Source of the DNA: Nioella sp. MMSF_3534
GTDB taxonomy: Bacteria > Pseudomonadota > Alphaproteobacteria > Rhodobacterales > Rhodobacteraceae
DNA: 64,000 bases
Reading direction: 5' to 3'
Assembly (NCBI RefSeq): GCF_030732985.1
Contig: NZ_JASHJX010000011.1
Coordinates: 1 to 64,000 of the forward strand
Shown here: positions 52,788 to 61,334 of the stretch, in pieces
Numbering within the stretch: position 1 is the first letter of the stretch
Layout of the letters: each line of letters opens with the position of its first letter
The notes under the pieces: generated by a model
What the model saw: the letters and a program-made list of their open reading frames with translations, nothing else
What the model was told of the DNA's origin: nothing
Database searches by the model: none
Position numbers and translations under genes: made by a program

Positions 52788-55688
52788 TTACTCCGCCGCC
52801 GGCAGGATGCGCCGGGACTGAGCCGCCTGCGCGTTGTAGTCCTCCTGCCATTCCGACGGCCCGTTCGAGGGCGCGACCTGCACCGCCGTCACCTTGTATT
52901 CCGGGCAGTTGGTGGCCCAGTCCGAGAAATCGGTGGTGATGACGTTGGCCTGCGTGTCGGGGTGGTGGAAGGTGGTGTAGACCACGCCGGGGCTGACCCG
53001 ATCGGTGATCTTCGCCCGCAGCGTCGTTTCGCCGGAACGCGACGCCAGCCGCACCCAGTCCCCGTCATTGAGGCCGCGGTTTTCCGCGTCATGGGGGTGA
53101 ATCTCCAGCACGTCCTCCTCATGCCAGACCGAGTTCGCCGTGCGCCGCGTCTGCGCGCCCACATTGTACTGAGACAGGATGCGCCCGGTGGTCAGCAGAA
53201 GCGGGAAGCGCGGGCCGGTCCTTTCATCGGTTGCCACGTATTCGGTGACGATGAACCGCCCCTTGCCGCGCACAAACCCATCCACGTGCATCAGCGGCGT
53301 GCCATCGGGAGCGCTGTCATTGCAGGGCCACTGGACCGAGCCGCGCTCTTCAAGCATGTCATAGGTCACGTTTGCGAAACCGGGGGTGGTCGCCGCGATC
53401 TCTTCCATGATCTGGGAGGGGTGGGTGTAGTGCCAGCCCGCACCCATGGCGTTGGCCAGAAGCTGCGTCACTTCCCAGTCGGCATAGCCATTGCGCGGCG
53501 CCATCACCTTGCGCACGCGGTTGATGCGGCGCTCGGCATTGGTGAAGGTCCCGTCCTTTTCGAGGAAGGTCGAGCCGGGCAGGAAGACATGCGCGTAATT
53601 CGCGGTCTCATTGAGGAAGAGATCGTGAACGATGACGCATTCCATCGCCGCGAGGCCCGCCGCCACATGCTTGGTATCGGGGTCGGACTGAAGGATATCC
53701 TCGCCCTGGCAATAGAGCCCCTTGAAGGTGCCATCGACGGCGGCGTCCAGCATGTTGGGGATGCGCAGACCGGGTTCGGGGTCGATCTCCACGCCCCAGG
53801 CCTTCTCGAAGATCTCGCGCACTTCGGGCAGCTTCACATGGCGATAACCCGGCAGTTCATGCGGGAAAGAGCCCATATCGCAGGAGCCTTGCACGTTGTT
53901 CTGCCCGCGCAGCGGGTTCACGCCCACGCCCTTGCGCCCGATATTGCCGGTCAGCATGGCGAGGTTGGCGATGCCCATCACGGTGGTGGAGCCCTGGCTG
54001 TGCTCGGTCACGCCAAGCCCGTAATAGATCGCGCCATTGCCGCCGGTCGCAAACAGCCGCGCGGCCTTGCGCAGCTCTTCCGCCGGAACGCCAGTCAGCA
54101 TCTCGTTGGCTTCGGGGCTGTGGCGCGGGTCGGACACGAATTCCGCGTATTCCTGGAATTCCTCCCAGTCGCAACGCTCACGGATGAAGGCCTCATCCAT
54201 CAGGCCCTCGGTTACGATCACATGCGCCAGCGAGGTCACCACGGAGACGTTGGTGCCCGGACGCAGCGGCAGGTGATGGGCGGCCTTGATATGGGCCGAC
54301 TTCACCAGATCAATCCGGCGCGGGTCGATGACGATCAGCTGTGCCCCGGCCCGCAGGCGCTTTTTCAGGCGGCTGGCGAAGACCGGGTGGCCATCGGTCG
54401 GGTTCGCGCCGATCACGATCACCACGTCGGTATGTTCGACGCTGTCAAAATCCTGTGTGCCCGCCGAGGTGCCGAAGGTCTGGCCAAGGCCATAGCCCGT
54501 GGGCGAGTGGCACACCCGCGCACAGGTATCGGTGTTGTTGTTGCCAAAGACGCCGCGCGCCAGTTTCTGCACGAGGTAGGTTTCCTCGTTGGTGCAACGG
54601 CTGGAGGTGATGACGCCGATGGACCGGCGGCCATAGGTTTCCTGCAGGCCCCGCATCTTGGTCGCGGCGAAGCTCAGCGCCTCGTCCCAGCTGACCTCTT
54701 TCCACGGCTGGTCAATCGAGTCGCGGATCATCGGGTTCAGGATGCGGTCGCTATGGGTGGCGTAGCCATAGGCGAAGCGGCCCTTCACGCAGGAATGGCC
54801 CCGGTTCGCCTTGCCGTGCTTGTAGGGCACCATGCGCACCAGGTCGTCGCCGTTGAGCTCCGCCTTGAAGGAACAGCCCACCCCGCAATAGGCGCAGGTG
54901 GTGACGACCGAGCGTTCGGGCGTGCCCAGTTCGATCACGGATTTTTCCTGCAAGGTCGCGGTCGGGCAGGCCTGCACACAGGCGCCGCAGCTGACGCAGT
55001 CGGAAGTCAGGAAGCTATCATTCGCTGCACCCGCCGACACGCGGCTGCCGAAGCCCCGGCCCTCGATGGTCAGCGCGAAGGTGCCCTGCACTTCCTCGCA
55101 GGCCCGCACGCAGCGGCTGCAGACGATGCATTTCGCCGGATCATAGGTGAAATAGGGGTTTGAATCGTCCTTGGGCAGCCATTCGGCATTGGCCTCGCCC
55201 GAGGTGTTGCGCGCCTCGAAATGGTTGGCGAGCCCGCCCGTTTGCGGCGCCTCGTAGCGCACGTCGCGCAGGCCGACCATGCCGGCCATATCCTGCAGCT
55301 CGCAATCGCCATTGGCCGCACAGGTCAGGCAATCCAGCGGGTGGTCGGAGATGTAAAGCTCCATCACCCCCTTGCGGATCTTCTTGACCTTCTGGGACTG
55401 GGTGTGGACCACCATGCCCTCGGCCACCGGCGTGGTGCAGGAGGCAGGCGTGCCACGACGGCCTTCGATTTCCACCACGCAAAGACGGCAGGAGCCGAAG
55501 GCTTCAAGGCTGTCGGTCGCGCACAGCTTGGGGATCTGCATGCCGGCCTCGGACGCGGCGCGCATGACGGAGGTGCCCTCGGGCACGGTCACCTCGAAGC
55601 CGTCGATGGTCAGGGTGACGGGCTTGCCTTCCTTGGCGGGGGTGCCGAAATCGCGGTCGGCGTCCCAGGGAATGATCAAGTCTTTCAT
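52788..55688 (-). CDS. fdsA: NAD-dependent formate dehydrogenase alpha (molybdenum) subunit
   Basis: 966 residues from the ATG at 55688 (MKDLIIPWDADRDFG) with GGAGG upstream; an apparent 28-codon extension is translated repeat and is rejected. N-terminal [2Fe-2S] domain (GSCRLCVVEIEG), Cys/His cluster segment (DCLTCAANGDCELQ), two 4Fe-4S motifs (CIVCSRCVRACEE, CVSCGACVQACP), then the molybdopterin domain (CAYCGVGC) with the Mo-ligand Cys in ARVCHSPTGYGL, and C-terminal MPT-binding domain. It oxidises formate to CO2 and passes electrons to FdsB. Confidence 0.97.
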   Translation of the reverse strand: MKDLIIPWDADRDFGTPAKEGKPVTLTIDGFEVTVPEGTSVMRAASEAGMQIPKLCATDSLEAFGSCRLCVVEIEGRRGTPASCTTPVAEGMVVHTQSQKVKKIRKGVMELYISDHPLDCLTCAANGDCELQDMAGMVGLRDVRYEAPQTGGLANHFEARNTSGEANAEWLPKDDSNPYFTYDPAKCIVCSRCVRACEEVQGTFALTIEGRGFGSRVSAGAANDSFLTSDCVSCGACVQACPTATLQEKSVIELGTPERSVVTTCAYCGVGCSFKAELNGDDLVRMVPYKHGKANRGHSCVKGRFAYGYATHSDRILNPMIRDSIDQPWKEVSWDEALSFAATKMRGLQETYGRRSIGVITSSRCTNEETYLVQKLARGVFGNNNTDTCARVCHSPTGYGLGQTFGTSAGTQDFDSVEHTDVVIVIGANPTDGHPVFASRLKKRLRAGAQLIVIDPRRIDLVKSAHIKAAHHLPLRPGTNVSVVTSLAHVIVTEGLMDEAFIRERCDWEEFQEYAEFVSDPRHSPEANEMLTGVPAEELRKAARLFATGGNGAIYYGLGVTEHSQGSTTVMGIANLAMLTGNIGRKGVGVNPLRGQNNVQGSCDMGSFPHELPGYRHVKLPEVREIFEKAWGVEIDPEPGLRIPNMLDAAVDGTFKGLYCQGEDILQSDPDTKHVAAGLAAMECVIVHDLFLNETANYAHVFLPGSTFLEKDGTFTNAERRINRVRKVMAPRNGYADWEVTQLLANAMGAGWHYTHPSQIMEEIAATTPGFANVTYDMLEERGSVQWPCNDSAPDGTPLMHVDGFVRGKGRFIVTEYVATDERTGPRFPLLLTTGRILSQYNVGAQTRRTANSVWHEEDVLEIHPHDAENRGLNDGDWVRLASRSGETTLRAKITDRVSPGVVYTTFHHPDTQANVITTDFSDWATNCPEYKVTAVQVAPSNGPSEWQEDYNAQAAQSRRILPAAE

Positions 55689-55704
55689 GCCAAAACCTCC
55701 ATCG

Positions 55705-55770
55705 CCTTCATCTTGGCGAAAATACCTCGGGGGGTCCCGGGGGCTGGTCGACGCCGAAGGCGGCGAAACC
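55705..55770. repeat. Mosaic intergenic repeat, copy 3 (short), between fdsB and fdsA
   Basis: CTTCATCTTGGCGAAAATAC plus CTCGGGGG (55706-55734), then GTCGACGCCGAAGGCGGCGA plus AACC (55747-55770). The two outer modules of copies 1 and 2 are kept, the internal hairpins lost. It fills most of the 96-base gap inside the fds operon and ends just before the fdsA ribosome site. Confidence 0.75.
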
Positions 55771-55784
55771 ACTCATGGAACAGC

Positions 55785-57302
55785 TCATTCCGCAGCCTCC
55801 TTCTGGCGCGCGAAATCATCGGGGAAGTGGGTCAGCGCCGACATCACCGGGAAGGGCGTGAAGCCCCCAAGCGCGCAGAGAGACCCGTCCTTCATGGTCT
55901 CGCAGAGGTCCGTCAGCAGCCCGATGGCCGACGCATCGCCTTCCGCGATCCGGTCGATGGTCTCGACGCCGCGCACCGCGCCGATCCGGCAGGGGGTGCA
56001 TTTGCCGCAGCTTTCCACCGCGCAGAACTCCATCGCGAAGCGCGCCATTTTCAGCATGTCGGCTGAGTCATCGAAGATGACGACACCGGCATGGCCGATC
56101 AGCCCGCCCGCCTGGTCGAACTCCTCATATCCAAAGGGCGTATCGAACTGGTCGGGATGCAGGTAAGCGCCCAGAGGCCCGCCCACCTGAACCGCCTTCA
56201 CCGGACGGCCAGAGGCGGTGCCGCCGGCGACCTCGTTTACCAATGTGCCGAGCGGCATGCCAAAGGCGGTCTCGAAGAGGCCCCCGAATTTCACATTCCC
56301 CGCGATCTGGATCGGCATGGTGCCTTTCGACCGGCCCAGGCCAAAGCCCGCGTAATGCGCCGCGCCCTTCTCGAAGATCACCGGCACGGTCGCCAGCGAC
56401 AGCACGTTGTTGACCACCGTGGGCTTGCCGAGGAAGCCTTCCAATGCGGGCAACGGCGGCTTGGCGCGCACGATGCCGCGCTTGCCTTCGAGGGAGTTCA
56501 GAAGCGAGGTTTCCTCGCCACAGACATACGCGCCCGCACCGACGCGGATTTCCATGTCGAACGCCTTGCCCGACCCCAGAACATCCGCGCCCAGAACACC
56601 CGCCGCACGCGCCCGGCGCACGGCCTCTTCCATCACGGCAATCGCATCGGGGTATTCCGAGCGCAGGTAGACATAGCCCCTGGTCGCGCCCACGCCGAGG
56701 CCCGCAATCGCCATGCCTTCGATCAGGCAGAAGGGGTCGCCCTCCATCACCATGCGGTCGGCGAAGGTGCCGCTGTCGCCCTCATCGGCGTTGCAGACAA
56801 TGTATTTCTGGTCAGCCTCGGCCCCCAGAACCGTGTTCCATTTGATCCCCGTGGGGAAGCCCGCGCCGCCCCGGCCGCGCAGGCCGGAGTCGGTCACTTC
56901 CTTGACGATCTCGGCCCCCGTCATGGCAATCGCGCGGCGCAGACCGGCGAGGCCGCCATGCGCCTCGTAATCAGTAAGGTCCAGCGGGTCGATCACGCCG
57001 ACGCGGGCGAAGGTCAGGCGGGTCTGTTTGGCGAGGAAGGGGATGTCTTCAACGGGACCGAGCGAGGCGAGTTTGCCGTCGAGCAGCGCCGGAACGTCCT
57101 CGACCGCGACCGGGCCATAGCCCACACGGGTGCCGTCCTGTTCCAGTTCCACCAGCGGCTCCAGCCAGATCATGCCGCGGGTGCCATTGCGGATCACCTG
57201 CACGTCGAGGCCACGGGTGGCAGCTTCGGACATGATGGCGTCTGCCACTTCATCCGCGCCGAGCGCCTTGGCAGCGCTGTCGAGGGGGACGTAGATTTTC
57301 AT
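55785..57302 (-). CDS. fdsB: NAD-dependent formate dehydrogenase beta (flavin) subunit
   Basis: 505 residues. N-terminal thioredoxin-like part, then NuoF-like core: GLRGRGGAGFPTGIKW (FMN/NADH), YIVCNADEGDSGTFADRMVME, GAGAYVCGEETSLLNSLEGKRG and the 4Fe-4S motif ESCGKCTPCRIG. It binds FMN and NAD and receives electrons from FdsA. ATGA overlap with fdsG. Confidence 0.96.
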   Translation of the reverse strand: MKIYVPLDSAAKALGADEVADAIMSEAATRGLDVQVIRNGTRGMIWLEPLVELEQDGTRVGYGPVAVEDVPALLDGKLASLGPVEDIPFLAKQTRLTFARVGVIDPLDLTDYEAHGGLAGLRRAIAMTGAEIVKEVTDSGLRGRGGAGFPTGIKWNTVLGAEADQKYIVCNADEGDSGTFADRMVMEGDPFCLIEGMAIAGLGVGATRGYVYLRSEYPDAIAVMEEAVRRARAAGVLGADVLGSGKAFDMEIRVGAGAYVCGEETSLLNSLEGKRGIVRAKPPLPALEGFLGKPTVVNNVLSLATVPVIFEKGAAHYAGFGLGRSKGTMPIQIAGNVKFGGLFETAFGMPLGTLVNEVAGGTASGRPVKAVQVGGPLGAYLHPDQFDTPFGYEEFDQAGGLIGHAGVVIFDDSADMLKMARFAMEFCAVESCGKCTPCRIGAVRGVETIDRIAEGDASAIGLLTDLCETMKDGSLCALGGFTPFPVMSALTHFPDDFARQKEAAE

Positions 57303-57775
57303 GCGCCTGCCTCCGCCAGAAGTTTCGCCATTTTCGCGTCATCGACGCGGCCCACCACCTTGTTGTCAACCATCGCGGCGGGGCCGCAGGCGCAAAGGCC
57401 AAGGCAATAGACCGGCTCGATCGTCACCGCGCCGTTGGCGGTGGTGCCGTGCCATTCGGTGCCAAGCTTTTCCAGTGTGCGCGCGGCCAGCGCGTCGGCA
57501 CCCACGGCCTGACAGGCCTCTGCCCGGCAGATCTTGACCACGTGACGCCCGGCGGGAACCTCGCGGAAATCGTGGTAGAAGCTCATCACCCCGTGCACCT
57601 CGGCGCGGGTGATGTTCAGCGCATCGGCGATCACCGGCAGCGCGCCTTCCGGCACACAGCCGAACGCGTCCTGCAACGCATGAAAAATGGGAAGAAGCGG
57701 TCCTTCGAGATGCAGTTGAGAGGCGACGATCTCGCGGATCTCCTCTGCACTCGGGGCGGGCTTGGAAAGGGACAT
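57299..57775 (-). CDS. fdsG: NAD-dependent formate dehydrogenase gamma subunit
   Basis: 158 residues; ATG at 57775 with GGAG seven bases upstream. NuoE-like [2Fe-2S] thioredoxin fold: GCVPEGALPVIADALNITRAEVHGVMSFYHDF, then cluster cysteines in KICRAEACQAVG and YCLGLCACGPAAMV. First gene of the fds operon, 89 bases after the LysR gene, with a LysR box in the gap. Confidence 0.95.
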   Translation of the reverse strand: MSLSKPAPSAEEIREIVASQLHLEGPLLPIFHALQDAFGCVPEGALPVIADALNITRAEVHGVMSFYHDFREVPAGRHVVKICRAEACQAVGADALAARTLEKLGTEWHGTTANGAVTIEPVYCLGLCACGPAAMVDNKVVGRVDDAKMAKLLAEAGA

Positions 57776-57849
57776 GGCTGGCTCCGGTCTTGTCGGGGCC
57801 GTAATCACCCGCGCGACCTTCGTGATTCAATATCGCTTTTCCGTCAGTC

Positions 57850-57866
57850 GATAGGGATTTTCTATC
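57850..57866. promoter_or_regulatory. LysR-type box upstream of fdsG
   Basis: GATAG-GGATTTT-CTATC (57850-57866), perfect 5-7-5 dyad with the T-N11-A arrangement. It overlaps the stop codon of the LysR gene and is 75 bases before fdsG. A matching box is at 58742-58757. Confidence 0.7.
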
Positions 57867-58740
57867 AACGAACCTCCGACATGCGCCGTGCTTCCGCCAG
57901 CAATGCCTCCAGCACCGGGGTATGGGGTTCGCGCCATGGCGCGACCAGCCCCACGCCCGCCCCGGAAAGCGGAATGATTTCAAGGGGTTTCCCCCCGGTC
58001 AGGAAGCGCGCCATATCGGCGGGCAGCACCGTCAGAAAGCCCCCTTCCAGCACATTTGCCACCAGAACGACCGTGGAATTCGACTCCACCGTCGCCTCCG
58101 GCACCACGCCCGCGCTCTCGAAGTTTTTATTGATGATCCGCCGGTTCTGCATGTCCGGCGTCAGAAGGCACAGTTTTTGGCCGTCCAGATCACGCCAGCG
58201 CACCTCTTTTCGCCCCGCGAAGGGGGAATCGTTGCGGCAGACCAGCATGTAGCGTTCCTCATAGAGCGGCTCGGTGCTGACGCGGCCCGTGGGTTCATTG
58301 TCGAGATAGGAAATGCCTGCATCCACATCGAGGTTCTCGATCATCGTCAGGATCTCGATCGAGGTGCGCGACAGGATCGTGAAGCGCACATTGGGGTGCT
58401 TTTCGGTGAACCGCGTCGTCAGCTTGCCCGCCCAGGTCAGCGCCGTGGGAATGACCGCGATGCGCAGCTGCCCCGCCAACCCGTGCCGCGAAAACCGCAT
58501 TTCCTCGCGCAACTGACGCGCATCGCCCACGATCTTGCGCGCCCAGACCAATGCGCTCTGCCCTTCCGGCGTCAGTCCGCCGTAGCGCGAGCCGCGAAAG
58601 ATCAACTGGACACCAAGCTGTTCCTCCAACTGCTTGATCCCCGCCGACAGCGTCGGCTGCGTGATCCCGAGGCTTTGCGCGGCGCGGCCGAAATGGGCCT
58701 CTTTCGCCACCGCGATGAACATCTCCAGCTTGTCGAGCAT
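57865..58740 (-). CDS. LysR-family regulator of formate dehydrogenase (FdsR-like)
   Basis: 291 residues. HTH: MFIAVAKEAHFGRAAQSLGITQPTLSAGIKQLEEQLGVQLIFR; effector domain LRIAVIPTALTWAGKL...LTPDMQNRRIINKNFESAG. This gene is immediately upstream of fdsGBA in the same orientation, as in other fds clusters, so regulation of formate oxidation is likely. A matching LysR box overlaps its own ribosome site, implying autoregulation. Confidence 0.88.
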   Translation of the reverse strand: MLDKLEMFIAVAKEAHFGRAAQSLGITQPTLSAGIKQLEEQLGVQLIFRGSRYGGLTPEGQSALVWARKIVGDARQLREEMRFSRHGLAGQLRIAVIPTALTWAGKLTTRFTEKHPNVRFTILSRTSIEILTMIENLDVDAGISYLDNEPTGRVSTEPLYEERYMLVCRNDSPFAGRKEVRWRDLDGQKLCLLTPDMQNRRIINKNFESAGVVPEATVESNSTVVLVANVLEGGFLTVLPADMARFLTGGKPLEIIPLSGAGVGLVAPWREPHTPVLEALLAEARRMSEVR

Positions 58741-58741
58741 A

Positions 58742-58757
58742 ATAGAGGATTCCTATC
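58742..58757. promoter_or_regulatory. LysR-type box over the LysR ribosome site
   Basis: ATAG-AGGATTC-CTATC starts two bases before the LysR ATG on the minus strand and covers its AGGAA ribosome site. It shares ATAG-[AG]GGATT[CT or T]-CTATC character with the fdsG box. A further GATAG half-site is at 58773-58777. The rest of the 259-base gap to the codA-like gene holds promoters but no gene I can see. Confidence 0.6.
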
Positions 58758-58999
58758 GAATGCAGGAATATTGATAGACCGCCCCCGCCACTCTGAAAAG
58801 AGCGCATGCGAATCTGATTCGGCGTTTCTATTGGGGATGGTCTTGGCAAAGCTTCCCCAACGGCACTTTTTTGCAGGCAATCGCCGTCAGTAAGTGCCGG
58901 AAAATGTGACAGAAGCGTTTTTTCGGGGCAAATTCCACGAAAGGTTTGGGGATTTTGCGAAATTTATTTACCATATAGTCAAAAATCGGGAGATGGGGG

Positions 59000-60301
59000 A
59001 TGCTGGACATCATCATAAGGCAGGCAAACCTGCCGGACGGACAGGGGCCGGTCGATATCGCCATCCAGGGCGACAAGATCGCAGAGATCGCGCCCCGGAT
59101 CGACGCCACCGCACGGGAGGAGATCGACGCCACGGGCCGGCTCGTCTGCCCGCCCTTCACCGACCCGCATTTCCATATGGATGCGACGCTGAGCCTTGGC
59201 CTGCCGCGCATGAATGTCTCGGGCACGCTGCTGGAGGGCATCGCGCTATGGGGGGAGTTGAAGCCGCTTCTGACGCCTGAGGCGGTGATCGAACGCGCGC
59301 TTCGCTATTGCGACCTTGCGGTGTCGCAGGGCCTACTGGCGATCCGGTCGCATGTGGACGTGTCGACCGCGCCGCTGGTGGGGGTCGAGGCGCTCTTGGA
59401 AGTGCGCAAGCAGGTTGCGCCCTATATCGACCTGCAACTGGTGGCCTTCCCGCAAGACGGGCTCTACCGCGCGGAAAAGGCAGAGGAAAACCTGATACGC
59501 TCGCTCGATATGGGGGTCGATGTGGTGGGCGGCATTCCGCATTTCGAACGCACCATGGCCGATGGTGCGCGGTCGGTCACGCGGCTGGCCGAGATCGCGG
59601 CGGACCGGGGCCTGATGCTGGATCTGCATTGCGACGAAAGCGACGATCCGATGTCGCGCCACGTGGAAACGCTGGCCTATGAAACCACGCGACTCGGGCT
59701 TGGCGGGCGGGTCACGGCCAGCCACGTCACCGCGATGCATTCCTATGACAACTATTATGCGTCCAAGCTCATCCCCCTGATCGCGGAAAGCGGCATGAAC
59801 GTGGTGCCCAATCCGCTGATCAACATCACCCTTCAGGGCCGGTCCGACACCTATCCGCGCCGTCGCGGCCTGACCCGCGTGCCGGAACTGCGCGCGGCGG
59901 GCGTGAACGTGGCCTTCGGGCAGGATTGCACGATGGACCCTTGGTATTCGCTCGGGTCCGCCGACATGCTGGAAGTGGCGCATATGGGCGTGCACGCGGT
60001 GCCCATGACCTCACGCGAGGCGATGGACTGGGCCTTTACCTCGGTCACCCAGAACGGTGCCAAGGCCATGGGCCTGCCGGACCCCACGATCCGGCCAGGC
60101 GGCCCGGCCAGCATGGTCGTGCTGCAGGCCAAAGACCCGATCGAGGCGGTGCGGATGAAAGCCACACGGCTGGCGGTTCTGAAACACGGCAAGGTGCTGT
60201 CGCGCACTGCGCCGCGCCTGGCCACGCTGTCCCTGCCCGGCCGCCCGGAAACGCTCGACCCGGCGGACTACGCGCCGGTCTCGGCGGAAAACCCAACATA
60301 A
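59000..60301 (+). CDS. Cytosine-deaminase-like amidohydrolase (CodA family)
   Basis: 433 residues; GGGAGATGGG precedes the ATG. Metal and catalytic motifs: FTDPHFHMDATLSLG (His57, His59), LDLHCDESDDPMSRHVET (His, Glu), ASHVTAMHSYDNYYASKLIPLI (His) and VAFGQDCTMDPWYSLGSADMLEVAHMG (Asp). Alignment with E. coli CodA from memory is extensive (AFPQDG, VVGGIPHFE, QGRSDTYPRRRGLTRV). The GQDC variant in place of GHDD is found in relatives acting on isocytosine or other bases, so the exact substrate is open. First gene of a transporter-linked operon. Confidence 0.85.
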   Translation: MLDIIIRQANLPDGQGPVDIAIQGDKIAEIAPRIDATAREEIDATGRLVCPPFTDPHFHMDATLSLGLPRMNVSGTLLEGIALWGELKPLLTPEAVIERALRYCDLAVSQGLLAIRSHVDVSTAPLVGVEALLEVRKQVAPYIDLQLVAFPQDGLYRAEKAEENLIRSLDMGVDVVGGIPHFERTMADGARSVTRLAEIAADRGLMLDLHCDESDDPMSRHVETLAYETTRLGLGGRVTASHVTAMHSYDNYYASKLIPLIAESGMNVVPNPLINITLQGRSDTYPRRRGLTRVPELRAAGVNVAFGQDCTMDPWYSLGSADMLEVAHMGVHAVPMTSREAMDWAFTSVTQNGAKAMGLPDPTIRPGGPASMVVLQAKDPIEAVRMKATRLAVLKHGKVLSRTAPRLATLSLPGRPETLDPADYAPVSAENPT

Positions 60302-60337
60302 AAAACCAAAACCGAACTCAACAGAGAGGATTAACCC

Positions 60338-61321
60338 ATGAAACTCACCACCACCCGCCGTCAGCTGATGATCGGTGCTGCCGCAACGCTCGCCACACCT
60401 GCCTTCGTGCGCCGCGTGAACGCGCAATCGGCTGTGCGCATCGCAGGCGTCCACATGTCGCCCGTGGAAAACGCCTGGAACAGCCGCATCCACCTGGCCA
60501 TGCAGGAGGCCGCGGCCTCTGGCCTGATCGAGTATGAATTCTCCGAAGGCGTGGCCCCCACCGACTACCCCCGCGCCATGCGCGAATATGCCGAGGGCGG
60601 CGCGCAGATCATCTGGGGCGAATCCTACGCCGTGGAGCGTGAGGCGCGTGAAGTGGCGGGCGACTATCCCGAAACCGCGTTCCTCATGGGCTCCTCCGGC
60701 GGGCCGGATGGTGACAATTTCGGCGTCTTCGGCACCCGCAACCACGAGGCGGCCTACCTGGCGGGCATGCTGGCGGGCCATATGTCCGAAAGCAATGTCT
60801 TCGGCTCGGTCGGCGGTTATCCGATCCCCGAGGTGAACCTGCTGATCAACGCCTTCCGCATGGGTGTGGCTGAGGTGAACCCCGACGCCACCTTCCTCAA
60901 CGGCTTCATCGGTGCATGGTTCGACCCGGCCCGCGCGCAGGAAGCCGCGATTGCCCAGATCGACGCGGGCGCGGATATCCTCTTTGGTGAGCGGATCGGC
61001 ACGGCGGACGCGGCGCAGGCGCGGGGCGTCAAGGCCATTGGGTCGCTGATCGACTATACGCCGCGCTACCCCGGCACCGTCTTCGCCAACGCGATCTGGA
61101 ACTATGGGCCCACGATTGAGGCCATCGTGGCAGACGTGCAGGCGGGCAACCCCACTGGCCGGAACTACACGGAATACTCCTTCATGGCCCATGGCGGGAA
61201 CGAGCTGATCTACGTGGCCGACGAAGTGCCCGCCGAGGCGATCCCGGCGATGGAGGCCAAGCAGGCGGCCATTGCGTCTGGCGAATGGGACGTTCCGATC
61301 GACGAAAGCGAACCGGCCTGA
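60338..61321 (+). CDS. BMP-family ABC transporter binding protein
   Basis: 327 residues with a twin-arginine signal (TTRRQLMIGAAATLATPAF). Family traits: VENAWNSRIHLAMQEA, GAQIIWGESYAVE, GVFGTRNHEAAYLAGMLAGHM, GADILFGERIGTADAAQARGVKAIGSLIDY. BMP (PnrA/TmpC) proteins bind nucleosides; this one is coupled with a deaminase, so a nucleobase or nucleoside ligand is likely. AGAGAGGATT lies upstream. Confidence 0.88.
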   Translation: MKLTTTRRQLMIGAAATLATPAFVRRVNAQSAVRIAGVHMSPVENAWNSRIHLAMQEAAASGLIEYEFSEGVAPTDYPRAMREYAEGGAQIIWGESYAVEREAREVAGDYPETAFLMGSSGGPDGDNFGVFGTRNHEAAYLAGMLAGHMSESNVFGSVGGYPIPEVNLLINAFRMGVAEVNPDATFLNGFIGAWFDPARAQEAAIAQIDAGADILFGERIGTADAAQARGVKAIGSLIDYTPRYPGTVFANAIWNYGPTIEAIVADVQAGNPTGRNYTEYSFMAHGGNELIYVADEVPAEAIPAMEAKQAAIASGEWDVPIDESEPA

Positions 61322-61334
61322 TCGGGGCGCTGAC

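Noticed and set aside
52764-55163. A 799-codon open frame on the plus strand opposite fdsA
   Set aside because: Antisense shadow of fdsA; His/Gly/Arg-rich, with no domain signature.
55689-55772. A 28-codon N-terminal extension of fdsA
   Set aside because: It translates the mosaic repeat (RYFRQDEG-like peptide); the ATG at 55688 has a GGAGG site and matches the family start.
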